This document shows positions 18,401 through 28,800 of a stretch of 64,000 nucleotides of DNA, in pieces (position 1 is the stretch's first letter; the number at the start of each line of letters is the position of its first letter). The notes below the pieces were generated by a model that worked only from the letters and a program-made list of their open reading frames with translations, was not told where the DNA came from and searched no databases. The DNA lies in contig NC_049983.1 in the NCBI RefSeq assembly GCF_000003815.2, forward strand, positions 25,065,445 to 25,129,444, read 5' to 3'. This DNA comes from Branchiostoma floridae (taxonomy: Eukaryota; Chordata; Leptocardii; Amphioxiformes; Branchiostomatidae). The position numbers and the translations under genes were made by a program.

Positions 18401-21400
18401 GTCCAGAGGTCAACTTCAGGTCCAGAGGTCCAGGTCCGGACCTGAACCTGAACCTGATTCAGAATGTGAAAACTTGTGAATGGACAATACTCAAAACAAT
18501 GGTCAATTTTGTTACAAAGAAATCTGTTTTGTAAAATATTTGACTCCCACTAGCATTTTGAAATCCTGCAAAGCTAACTGCTTTGTATGATTGACTGTAA
18601 AACTTGGTAGAAATGACTATAATTTATTCTACCCTACTTCGCGCTTGTTATTTTCCCAGACTGACCGGTAAGCCCTAAAACGTTTGTAAATGCCTGTTCA
18701 TATAATCTGTTCCTTTACCAATTGTCCTGTTTCCTTGTACAGGGCCAGGACTATTACTTCATCAAGTGGCAAGGCTGGCCTCCTTCCTACAACACCTGGG
18801 AGCCCAAGGAACACCTGCAGTGCTCCAAACTCATACGGGAGTATCACCTCAACCTCAAGAGGAAGAAACTCTCCAGAAAACACAAGAAGCGCAAGGACCA
18901 GCACCAGATCAGCGTCTTCATGCCGCTGGTCGCAAAACCGCTCTTCCCCCCGCTTACCGAGGACACGCTCGCCAAGTTCAAACAGAAACAGAGCCTCCTA
19001 CTCTGGCAGGAGGATCTCAACCGGAAGTGTACGGATCCGGGTAGGATCGTGGTGGAAAACCACGTGGACCTCGAAGGCCCGCCGACGAACTTCATCTACA
19101 TCAATGACTACAAGGCAGGGGAGGGGGTGGTTATACCGGAAGACCCCCTAGTCGGATGTTCGTGCACGGACTGTTTCGAGACGATGGAGGCCTGCTGCCC
19201 AACCCAAACCGGTGCCAAGTTCGCGTACACAAAGACGGGGAGGATACGGGTGCGCCCGGGAAAGCCGATCTACGAGTGCAACAAGCGGTGCGCGTGCGGG
19301 CCGAAGTGCTCCAACAGGTTTGGTTTGGTTTATTGAGATCTCCATTACTCCTTAGTGACAAATCACTAGAAAATATAACAACAGGAATGTACAACAAATT
19401 ATAACTTTGAACTAACAGAAAGAAAACCCAGGGGGAACTGAAAATCAGTGATGGACATGTGTCAAGTAAATCAAATTAAAGCAACTGTGCTCCTTTTTAT
19501 ACAACAAAATGTCTACTGTAAATGCAGAAATGTTCGCGGTGGATTAATGCTTGCGGTTTTCGCGGTGGCCGCTTCACCGCAAATTTAAAACCACCGCGAA
19601 CATTTTTCCATAACAGTAAGAGACTACAGTGCATGGTGCTACCACAAAATTAAAACCACTGCGAAAAGTCCATTTTCCCGCTACCGCGAAAATCCCTGCG
19701 AACTTAAATGCATTTACAGTATTTGAATTGACAGAAAACTTGTTGATAACATTAACTCAAAACAGGGTGATACAGAAGGGTCGTCTGCACAACATGGCCA
19801 TCTTCAGGACGGCAAACGGCTGCGGCTGGGGCGTCAAGACACTGCAGAAAATCAAGATGAATACCTTTGTCATGACTTACGTAGGAGAGGTACATTTTAT
19901 CATTATGCCTTCCTGTTTTCTTGTATTGGTTTGAAGTATTGACTTACCCCAAATGTTGCGCCTTTGATAAGTTTGATATCTGAATTTTAAGAAATAGTCT
20001 ATCTTACTTCTTAGCTTTGGTTTGGCTATATTGATATTTTGTACCATGATTTAAGAGATTGATACAAAACTGCATGCTCTAAAGGGCTCTATTTTCCCCA
20101 AAATAGATCTTATTGTAGAAACTGCAGGAAATCACTCAGGCAATATTAGACAAGTCAGAAGACATCTCGAACTAGCAAACTCTAGCAAAATGTGCTTGTC
20201 CAAGGAGTGTGGGCCAACCTCCGTTTCAAACATTGTTTATCTTCTGTATCTGTATCTATATAGCCAATATAACCACCCTTCACTTAACACATCAGCTTAT
20301 CTTACCTCTTAGCATCTTTTTGACTCAGACAATTGGTGTTTGTTTCCCTCAGGTGATCACAAATGAGGAAGCAGAGGAGCGTGGGAAGGTGTATGATGAG
20401 AACGGGCGCACCTACCTGTTTGATCTGGACTACAACGATGAGGACGCCCCCTACACTGTAGACGCTGCTGTCCACGGCAACATCTCACACTTTGTCAACC
20501 ATTCTGTACGTGTTCAAGCCTTATTGACATCAGTCATGAACTTACCTTCATACACCTGGTAGATTAACATGCATACAAACATGATACAGTCATGAATATG
20601 TGTGCTTGAGGGTGTTTAATTCTGTATGTATGTATATTTTGTGTTTGTGTACTTACATGTGTGTGTGTGTGGGTAAAGAGAGTGTATATATACATTTGTA
20701 TATCATAATTGTTTACTGACCCCTATAATGTTCATTGTCTGTAGATGTACAAGTGCATACAAAAATGTAAGTTGCATAATCAAAAGAGCTTGTACTGTAG
20801 TTTGTAGGCAACTTTTAGTGCCAATTTTACAATGCAGCTGAAGATACTTCCCCATAACATAAGACTGCACAATGACATTGAAATACTTACTAGTATTCAG
20901 CACTTGTGAAGAGACTGCCCAATGATGAATAATGCCTTCTGTTCCCAGTGCAACTCCAATATGCCAGTGTACAATGTGTTCATCAACTGTTTTACTTTTT
21001 ATAATACAGACTGCCCATGTGAAGTTTTACCAATGAATGATGCCTTTTCTTCCCAGTGTAACCCTAACATGACAGTGTACAACGTGTTCATCGACTGTCT
21101 GGACCCCAGGCTGCCTCACATCGCCCTGTTCTCCAACAAGGACATTGCAGCAGGGGAGGAGCTCACCTTTGACTACCTCATGTATAAAGGTACGAACTCT
21201 GGCAAAAGGCTCTAAAGCTAAAGTTGCCCATACATCAGAACAAGGGGGTCATCCTCCTTGCAGGCCCGGTGCCCATCTCCGCTTCTAATCTAAGCCCTGG
21301 GCCACACATGGGTGCAAGCACTGCAGTAGGAGCTAGTCCACTGGTGGTGTGTTTAGCTTCCATACTCTTCCTCTTAGCAAAGAAAGAGTCTTTGGTATGA

Positions 21401-22576
21401 CCCGACTTCAGTATCCAGTCTTCTTTGATGGTCTCCTATCCAAGTACTATCCCGAGATCAAGGGATTGCCTAGTACATGTACAGTACAGCCTATACAAGA
21501 GACCACTCCTACATAGGGATGTGTACTGGTACAGTGTACCGATACAGTACCGGTACAATCAATTAGGTACAGATACAAAAATACCGAACCCTGGTGTACC
21601 GGTACTGGACCTGTATCTAATTAGTGCAAGCCAGGCAGGATAACAGGTCAGGGGATGGCCACTTTGACAGATAAAATTACAGTGAAATCACCATAGCAGT
21701 CTCTGAGTCCCAGTGAGGGAAAAGCAACAAGGGTCAAATTTTTGTTGCATCATGTGTCTACCATAATAAACACGTTTTTATTGGTTCAAACATGCTTCTA
21801 CCCTTTTTAATACAATGTTTTGCCATTATAACATAATATAACATAATATTATGATATAATATTCAATGCCATGCATTTAGGTCCGGACTCATTAGGTCCG
21901 GACCTGTACCTAAACCTCTGGATTTGAATCCGGACCTGTACCTAAACGTGGGTTTAGGTACGCATCCCTACTCCTACATACACCTGGCCAATGTTACCAC
22001 TTCTTGGTGGTCCCTAGATGACTTTGCTCGTTAATTCGTTTTGCATACCTGGTAACGTGCATCTTGGCATAACAGTTCAGGTTTGTGCAATATCCAGACA
22101 GATTTCTTTAATCCACTTGCATGAGGATGAACCCATACTCTTATCGATAAGTGTGATCCATATGATCAAATCAACATGGCCTGATGGAAAAAGTTGATTA
22201 TTTTTCAATAGGAGAATAAATTTGCCTAAGACCTCTGGCTATCGTAAGTCCCCAGCACGAAAGAAATAAAAGTTACTGTTGCTGAAGAGAGGAACTCGAA
22301 GATGGCACTTGGGAGTGAAGGAGCATGTGATGTGTAAAATGGACGCGGTTGTGGTAAGAAATTTATTTAAAAAATCTCATGGGGGTTATGAGATCTTCAA
22401 TCTCTTGTTAATGTTTGTTTGCAGGTGACTCCAGCGATGATGACACCCCCAGCTCCCCCATGACTCCCTTTGTAAACCGTAGTCCCAGCAAGGACCAGTC
22501 TAGTGCAGGGAAGAAGGAGAAGGAGAGAGTCCCATGTAGATGTGGGGCAGAAAACTGTCGCAAATATCTGTATTAG
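15490..22576 (+). CDS. SUV39H: SUV39H histone H3 lysine-9 methyltransferase
   Basis: A complete six-exon model: 15490-15924, 18743-19317, 19766-19889, 20353-20505, 21057-21189 and 22425-22576, all GT-AG and phase-consistent, 523 residues. The chromodomain spans exons 1-2 (from about residue 133, EVEEIL, to [14 protein letters not shown]). The cysteine-rich pre-SET region follows (GCSCTDC through [11 protein letters not shown]). The SET domain has GWGV, YLFDLDY, the cofactor/catalytic NHSCNPN (residues 427-433) and GEELTFDY. The post-SET zinc-binding cysteines are 511, 513 and 518 in CRCGAENC, with KYLY at the end. The enzyme trimethylates H3K9 in heterochromatin and reads the mark through its chromodomain (family knowledge). 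It is about 110 residues longer than human SUV39H1, mainly from a Ser/Thr-rich N-terminal extension. A conserved N-terminal block ([13 protein letters not shown]) supports the chosen ATG. Intron 1 is 2.8 kb and full of mobile elements. Confidence 0.95.
16081..16700. mobile_element. TIR element with GCGCGTTAAAA subterminal repeats
   Basis: The left end reads CTAGAAAGGGGAACGGGTTT, followed by three GCGCGTTAAAAATCT units. The right end carries the inverted set (TTTTAACGCGC repeated four times, then CAAAACCCCAACCCCTAGAAAG). About 450 bases of AT-rich sequence lie between, with no transposase. It sits in SUV39H intron 1. Confidence 0.7.
17130..17260 (-). mobile_element. SINE tail fragment
   Basis: Read on the minus strand, this matches the 3' body of the SINEs at 21235-21470 and 49661-49935. 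It shares blocks such as TGTGTGGCCCAAGGGCT and GGAGATGGGCGCCACCCTA. No promoter head is recognisable, so this is a 5'-truncated copy. Confidence 0.6.
17732..18055. mobile_element. CAGGG...CCCTG non-autonomous DNA transposon
   Basis: Ends CAGGGTTGAACAAGT and ACTTGTTTATCCCTG are inverted, and TTATAA is present immediately outside both ends, a possible target duplication. Inside are repeated CACTTGCCC/ACTTGCCCG blocks in both orientations. Ends of this type are common in hAT elements. It lies in SUV39H intron 1. Confidence 0.6.
18081..18170. repeat. Near-perfect 40-base-arm hairpin
   Basis: TACCATCCTCCGTAGTGACC continues through CGCTGGCTCGATACTTTCGCT and is repeated as its reverse complement after a 10-base loop. 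Only about two mismatches separate the arms. It lies in SUV39H intron 1 and would form a stable stem in DNA or pre-mRNA. It could be a small foldback MITE. Confidence 0.75.
18353..18460. mobile_element. Partial element related to the hAT MITE at 21.5 kb
   Basis: It starts TAGGGGTGGGTAATGGTAC and carries repeated CAGGTCCAGGTCCGG blocks ending in GGACCTGAACCTGAACCTG. The composition and end resemble the 21514-21970 element, but the matching far end is missing. Confidence 0.45.
19514..19721 (+). mobile_element. MITE family A, copy 2
   Basis: Begins TACTGTAAATGCAG and ends ATGCATTTACAGTA, with internal inverted CCACCGCGAACATT and GCGGTTTTCGCGGTGG blocks. Same family and orientation as 4929-5136. 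It lies in the 448-base intron between SUV39H exons 2 and 3, of which it makes up almost half. Confidence 0.8.
20949..20990 (+). pseudogene. Tandem duplicate of the start of SUV39H exon 5
   Basis: The 42 bases after a TTCTGTTCCCAG acceptor are a copy of the first 42 bases of exon 5 at 21057-21098. The copy would encode [14 protein letters not shown], against [14 protein letters not shown] in the true exon. The copied block includes the pyrimidine tract and acceptor. The 108 bases from this acceptor to the true exon are free of stops and a multiple of three, so use of this acceptor would add 36 residues in frame just after the NHS of the catalytic motif. Confidence 0.7.
21235..21470 (-). mobile_element. 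5S rRNA-headed SINE
   Basis: On the minus strand the 5' part reads GATCTCGGGATAGTACTTGG then ATAGGAGACC. This closely follows the internal promoter region of 5S rRNA (GTTAGTACTTGGATGGGAGACC in animals), as in SINE3-type elements. The downstream body (CCAGTGGAC, TGTGTGGCCCAGGGCTTA, GGAGATGGGCACCG) is shared with the tRNA-headed SINE at 49661-49935. It lies in SUV39H intron 5. Confidence 0.65.
21514..21970. mobile_element. hAT-type MITE with 8-bp target duplication
   Basis: Terminal repeats TAGGGATGTGTAC and GTACGCATCCCTA are inverted copies with one mismatch. The element is flanked on both sides by CTCCTACA (21506-21513 and 21971-21978), an exact 8-bp target-site duplication, which is the hAT signature. 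The interior is rich in GGTACAG/GGTCCGGACCTG palindromes and has no transposase. It lies in SUV39H intron 5. Confidence 0.85.
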
Positions 22577-23727
22577 AAAGGGAAATGATAGGAGTAGGCA
22601 AAGTATAGTGATTATATGAAGAGGAAGAAACATTGAGATATCCTAATTTAAAACTTGCCTTGAGTTACCGTAAGACCAGTTTGACAGAATTTTTCTGTTC
22701 ATGTGTATGAAGGGTTTTCACTAGTATTTCTTATTTAGGCAACTGTGTATGGATATCAGCCCTAGAAGCATTCCATTTTGTACAGATGTACTATAAGCAG
22801 ATTGAAGTGTTTAATCCAGACAGTGTGCTACTATGAGGTTGCCTTGATGTCAAGTTTTCTGTAGGTTTCCTTTCTTGCAGGTTGCATACATATGAGTAAG
22901 TTGTTGTGACTGGCAGTTTGCCTTCAGTCGTATGTACTTGACATGACCAATGTTATCTAAGACTTCTTGTTTCTTTTTTAAGAGTGAAGAATGGATTCCT
23001 AGGTTTGATGGCATATATTGAAACATCTGGATTGTCATATCACATCCTCTTATGTAGGGTCCCCTGTTATTTGTAGGATATGTACATAAGATTTTTTTTG
23101 TCCTAGTTTTAAGAAAATGTTACTAGATAATTCCCTGTCTTGCACAGGTTTTAAGTTCAATTTTTTTTTCTTCTGTTAATGGCACTTACTGTTATATTGT
23201 GGCCCATATGTAACTTTTTGTTGCTATATTTTTTATTGTCTTGTGGAGTACTGAAGAAGAATCTGAAAACATAAGTCAGGTCAGATGCCAAAGTGAAGAC
23301 TAAGATGTGTTTTCTGTTAGTGGCTCAGTTTTAATTCACTAAGTTGATATTTGATGTAAAGTTGTTTATCATAAGAATATAGATTTCAAAACTGTGGAGA
23401 CTGTGTCTGCTTCACAGTAATCATATGTAAAACAGAACGGTTTTTCCCTTTGGAAACAAATTTGTTGGTATCCACCAAATATTCTGTATTTTATCTCTAC
23501 TCCACCTGTATAGGACTGTATTGTGATCATTGCGATGTGCCTACATGCATTTGAAGTACATGTGTGAATAAGAATGTTCTTTGCACAGAAGCAAGTGTTT
23601 TTACCTATATTAAACGTTTCGGTGACCATCTGGCACATTCCTATGGGCAATACTGACCCTTCCCACAGTAACAGCGACACCTAGCTGTAGTGTGAAGTAC
23701 TAAATAAGTGACACGTAGCTGCACTGA
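22577..23727 (+). other. Probable SUV39H 3' untranslated region
   Basis: Sequence after the SUV39H stop codon with no coding signal. An ATTAAA occurs near 23608, and a canonical AATAAA appears only at 24510-24515, beyond a transposon. The end of the transcript cannot be fixed. Confidence 0.35.
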
Positions 23728-24045
23728 CAGGGCTTGAAATACTTTTTTCTGTGCAGGTAACATTGAAAATTACCTGCACTAGTCACATTTTTACCTGCAC
23801 CACTCTGAATTTAGGAAGTATGGATCATACTAGAATTGTTGAGGAACTACTGCTATTTCTTCTTTTATACTTAATAGGTGTTAACAGTCAATGTAGCTTT
23901 TAACAATCCACATGCACCTACATTATAGGACATTTATGTATAAAACACAGTACATGTATTAGGGCAGGTAGACACCAGAAATACCTGTACAGCTCCAATT
24001 TTTTCCTGCACAAACCAGAATATGCAGGTGATATTTCGAGCCCTG
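23728..24045. mobile_element. CAGGGCTTGAAAT hAT-like MITE
   Basis: Ends CAGGGCTTGAAATA and ATTTCGAGCCCTG are inverted, and the interior holds inverted CTGTGCAGGTAA/CCTGCACAAA blocks. CAGGGCTCGAAAT ends are typical of widespread non-autonomous hAT elements. No clear target duplication is seen. Confidence 0.6.
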
Positions 24046-25812
24046 AGTGCAAAGTAGAACCGGTCAGTAGTACCCTGAAGAAGGTGACAGGCGATCACCA
24101 AAACATTGGCTTCGGTAGAAAAACTACCTTGCGTTCATAGAACTTTATTATGCAGTGGCTTACCAACAGCCGAATGACACTATAATTCACAGATGTATTA
24201 CAGGATTGTATTGAGATTATGACATGCCCACATAGACATTTGAATCACGTGTATGTAGAGCACTGCCAGCCTTTGTGTAGATAAATGTAAAAACTCCAAA
24301 GTCGCATTAAAACAGCAAACTTCATCCACACAGCTCGCATGTATCACGATTAAAAGTTTTCAAGGCAAATCAATAAGAACAGACGAATGTTGTACTTCAT
24401 TTGGTAAACAAATACTTGTACTTGTCTTTCCCAATTCCATGGCCTAGGCTCTGAAAAAAGTTTAGGTACTTCAGTCTATTACAATGACTTAGACCACCCT
24501 TTATTTTTGAATAAAGTAATTTTTAGTATGCATTGGTCTAAAAAGTGAGTAGAGAAAAGCCAAGGCGATATACTGAGTATCTGCTTGGCTATGCTACTTG
24601 TGGGACAGTGGACTGGCCCAAGCAAACATGCAACCTGACTCTTCTTGTTACTCTCCAAGCAGAGGTTGGGCTAAGTCTTTTTTAGGGGACTTTATCGGAA
24701 TTTTTATTGGAAGCAGTGATGGTTTCCATGGAGACAGAAACCTGACTGATTTTCATACTGATAAAGAATCCTGAGCTTCCATGTCTAATTTTCTTCTATA
24801 TCTAATTTTCTAAATCAGGCTAGCCTCCACCAGGCCTTCCTACGGGGGTATGGGGATCATAGAATTCGGCAAAAAATCGGGTAATTGTCAGGGGGAGTCA
24901 GTCCACGCTAAGATTCATGTTCCCCTTTGCGGCGAAAACTTCCCTGGCAAATTATTCTCCCTATAATAGCCAGCGTACTCAGTCTGGTAGACTGCAATGG
25001 ACATTGAGAGTTTGTATTGTAAGATACAGCACCGTACTGTACATGTAATTGATTAGAGAATACCTGAGCTATATCCCTGCATTCATGCCATAACCCAGTA
25101 ACTATAAAGTGAAGATGGCTGCTCCATTTATTACTGAAAAATGGCAGCAAAAGTACAATTACAAAATGTGCTTGCCGTTACCCTCTCTCTCGCATCAAAA
25201 GACTTCACATCTTTCACCTGTACCTGACTTTATTCCGTACATTTTCATGTTTCTCCATCATCAATTCAACTCCATCCTAACACCCTTCCACAACACCTTT
25301 AGTCCATCATCCTTTGAACCCCGACACATGCACCGTCAAATAAAACTCAAAAGATCGTCTTTTTTGTGTACATCATATCATAACGTAGCCACATGAACAT
25401 TACATGTAAATAAAGGCAAATGTATTGAAACACGCAAACATAGACATTGCACACAGATATTTTTAAACTCTAAATGTTTTTGCAAAGGTTTACACAGAAT
25501 TCCCCTTGGTTCATCCTTGACGTTTTTTCTAAAACAAATGTAGGAAGGATTTTTAGATCTAATTACAAACACAAACATTGCGTGAGTTGGCTATCTTTCG
25601 ACTTCTTCCTAGTGTAATTTACTTCGCTATCCAAGCTACAGCAAATCTACTTTCAAATCAAATTCTCGAGTTGTATGATCTTGCATAGCCAGAATGTAGA
25701 TCGTTTTCTATGCTTGCACTCTACAGCCAGTCTGCTGCCATTGCTACACCTCCTGTGACAGCTAGGGTTTGTCTGAAACAGTCCGTTAGTGTTTGGGTTG
25801 TCTCAGTAGCTC
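24046..25812. other. Intergenic region between SUV39H and the OAS end
   Basis: No supported gene. A plus-strand AATAAA lies at 24510-24515. A minus-strand AATAAA at 25229-25234, about 580 bases beyond the OAS stop, could end that transcript. The open frame at 25109-25396 has no family signature. Confidence 0.4.
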
Positions 25813-28800
25813 CTACAGCCCGAGTTTCTGAGCCCATAGCATGGTCTCTGTGTGGAAGGACGCCCAGGTACCCAGGAACTCCGCTACGTTGATGGCCGGG
25901 TTGGCGGGGTCCTGGACCACCGGAAGTGTCGTCATGTGTTCGATCCGGAAGCTGGGCGGTTCGTAGAATTTGTTCCAGGATAGCCTGAAATAACCCAAAT
26001 ATGGTCATATCACAATGTGCAGTCCAGTATGTCGATTAGATATGACCTGTCACCATATACGGTGTTTGGACGTGACGTCAAAGCCGCCATATTGGTTGGT
26101 TAAACCAAGACGGGGCGGTCTACAGGTTTAAACAATCAGCATGGCCGACAGCGCTTACGTCACAATCACGTGAGTGCAAAATTCCCTGTAGCACATAAAT
26201 CTTTAAAATGGAGAAATAAGTCTCTCAATTGGGGGTTCATTTTGTAAAACGACAGAAAGAATTCAGTATAAAAAAAATTACAATTCAGTTGTCATCTTGA
26301 TCAGTGTCATGGTCGTATAGTTGGGAATACAGTCCACCAGAAATGGATGACAAATTTATACTAGTACTACAGGATTTCTAAGATCTTCTAACGTTTATAC
26401 AATATACATGTGACAGTGTATTGATAAACAGTTTATGACAGTGTATTTTGTCAGACCTTGTCATGGCGCGGTCCAGATCCTTGACGAGCGTGATGAAAGC
26501 GGACAGAGTCTCGGCCATGGTGGGGAACTCCAGCGGGTTCTCCGGTACCACTGGGTCCGGCTCTCTGCGGGAAAAACAGCGGGATGTTCGGTAAAATCCA
26601 TGTAATTTAGAGGATTTCGTTATAAAGTTAAGTCAAGTCAAAATTATTGCACAACAATTGTAACAGGTACAACGAAAGGCAAACATTTATATAACGCTAC
26701 AGTGTAGATTTTTTTATCTGTCAACTAGTCGGTATCATGTTCAAGATCAATTTCAGAACATAATGATCGATCAGCTCTACTCGTTTTAATCGATGGTAGA
26801 TCGATCTAGTCGATCGAATGTTGTTCGGTTGGTCGATCCGTTGTCTGATTTATCGATTGATTGATTGATTGGTCGTTTGATTGGTTGATTGATACCTCAT
26901 GAAGAAGCCCTCCTCATCGATAGGCGGCGGCCGGATGTTGACCCCCTTGATGACCTGCGCGTTCTGGTAGGCCTTGACCACCAGCAGGGATAGCAGGTAG
27001 GAGCTGGGGCGGCGGGACTTGTCTGCCCAGTCCACGCCGTTACGCCAGTGCTTCACCACCTTTATCACATCCCTCACCTACGGGAAAAAAACAATCCAGG
27101 GTTACGGTAAGGTTTATGAGTGTGTGACAGGAGTAGGAGCTGGGGCGGCGGGACTTGTCCGCCCAGTCCACGCCGTTACGCCAGTGCTTCACCACCTTTA
27201 TCACATCCCTCACCTAAAGGAAGAACAATCCAGGGTTACGGTAAGACATGAGTGTGTGACCGGAGGTAGGAGCTGGGGCGGCGGGACTTGTCCGCCCAGT
27301 CCACGCCGTTACGCCAGTGCTTCACCACCTTTATCACATCCCTCACCTAAAGGAAGAACAATCCAGGGTTACGGTAAGACATGAGTGTGTGACCGGAGGT
27401 AGGAGCTGGGGCGGCGGGACTTGTCCGCCCAGTCCACGCCGTTACGCCAGTGCTTCACCACCTTTATCACATCCCTCACCTAAAGGAAGAACAATCCAGG
27501 GTTACGGTAAGACATGAGTGTGTGACCGGAGGTAGGAGCTGGGGCGGCGGGACTTGTCCGCCCAGTCCACGCCGTTACGCCAGTGTTTCACCACCTTTAT
27601 CACATCCCTCACCTACGGGAAGTGGAACAATACTAAAGGTATTATTTGATCTGTGCTATTTGTAAACTTCTAGATATCACAGGAAGACAATTCGTCAATG
27701 TATGACATTTTAGCTAAACAACATTTTATAAGAGTAAAGTTTTCTGTCAACGCAAAGAATGTACGATGCTAGTATATACTTTGTCTGGCATCAACAGTTA
27801 AACATTGGATGGCATCAACAGTTAAACATGTACAGATGCTGTGTGGTAGAGTATTGAACACTTAGATATGTAAACAAGAGATAAAATTGAATGACGGTAC
27901 GTACATCTTCCTCCTGATCCAGGATGAACTGCCGTTGCCGTCTGGCTGCAGCCCAGGAGTACCTGTAACACACAGGGCATCACAAGGTCTGTTACCATCA
28001 CTAGGTCGTCATCATCAGACGGTCTGTTTTCATGTCTTTTTGAATTGTTCTAACATCAGAGCTGCTTTCCTGTCTTGAGCTTAGAATACATGTCTACGCC
28101 GTACTGTTAACCTTGCTTGATGTCTAACGTAAAGAGTGGCACTCAAGGAATTAAGTAAAAGAGACACAAGCACGTGCATTTGCTTCCGACCATTTAAATT
28201 TGACTAGATATTAATCTTGAAGATAAACTTCGATAGATTTTTATGCATAGATAGAGGTAAACTGTCATTATAATCAAATTAGTGTAACCAAAAACATTTG
28301 ATTGGTTCTCGATGAGCCATGTTTTGTGGTTAACTGACGAAAACAAAAACCTTTACCTCTACTAGTGACTACCTAGTCCCATCCTCATGTCTGAGGGTCG
28401 GGGACTATGTATAAAAAAAACGTATAAAAACTAAACTTTTAACACTATAGGAAATAGGATGACTTAGGAAGAGAATAATCTGCTGGCTGCTGTGTTCCTG
28501 TGTTTGTGAAATTGAAAGCTATTCCTGACACTGCATAAAACTAAACTTTTGAAAATGTAGGAAATAGGAGAAAGCCTACATTCTCCTGTTCTCGGAGTTG
28601 CGCTGGCGCATGCTCTCGTCATACAGCCTGGTGTAGCCGCCGGCTCGCTCCGACTCCCAGTCGTGCGTCAGGAACACAGTGAACTCGATCCCCTGGCACG
28701 TGAACCCCACAGAGAACTTGCTGGTGGTGAAGTCAGTGCACTCCGGGATCTGGCCTGGAAATGATAAAGGTAACATTCAGGGTAACTAGTGAGATCGCGT

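Noticed and set aside
26995-27623. Possible CRISPR array (regular ~133-base repeats)
   Set aside because: Units are contiguous duplications of a eukaryotic exon and intron with no variable spacers, in an animal genome.
27019-27665. Plus-strand frames of 66-121 codons with repeated GGRSWGGG segments
   Set aside because: They are the antisense of the duplicated OAS exon start; the minus-strand reading is the conserved one.
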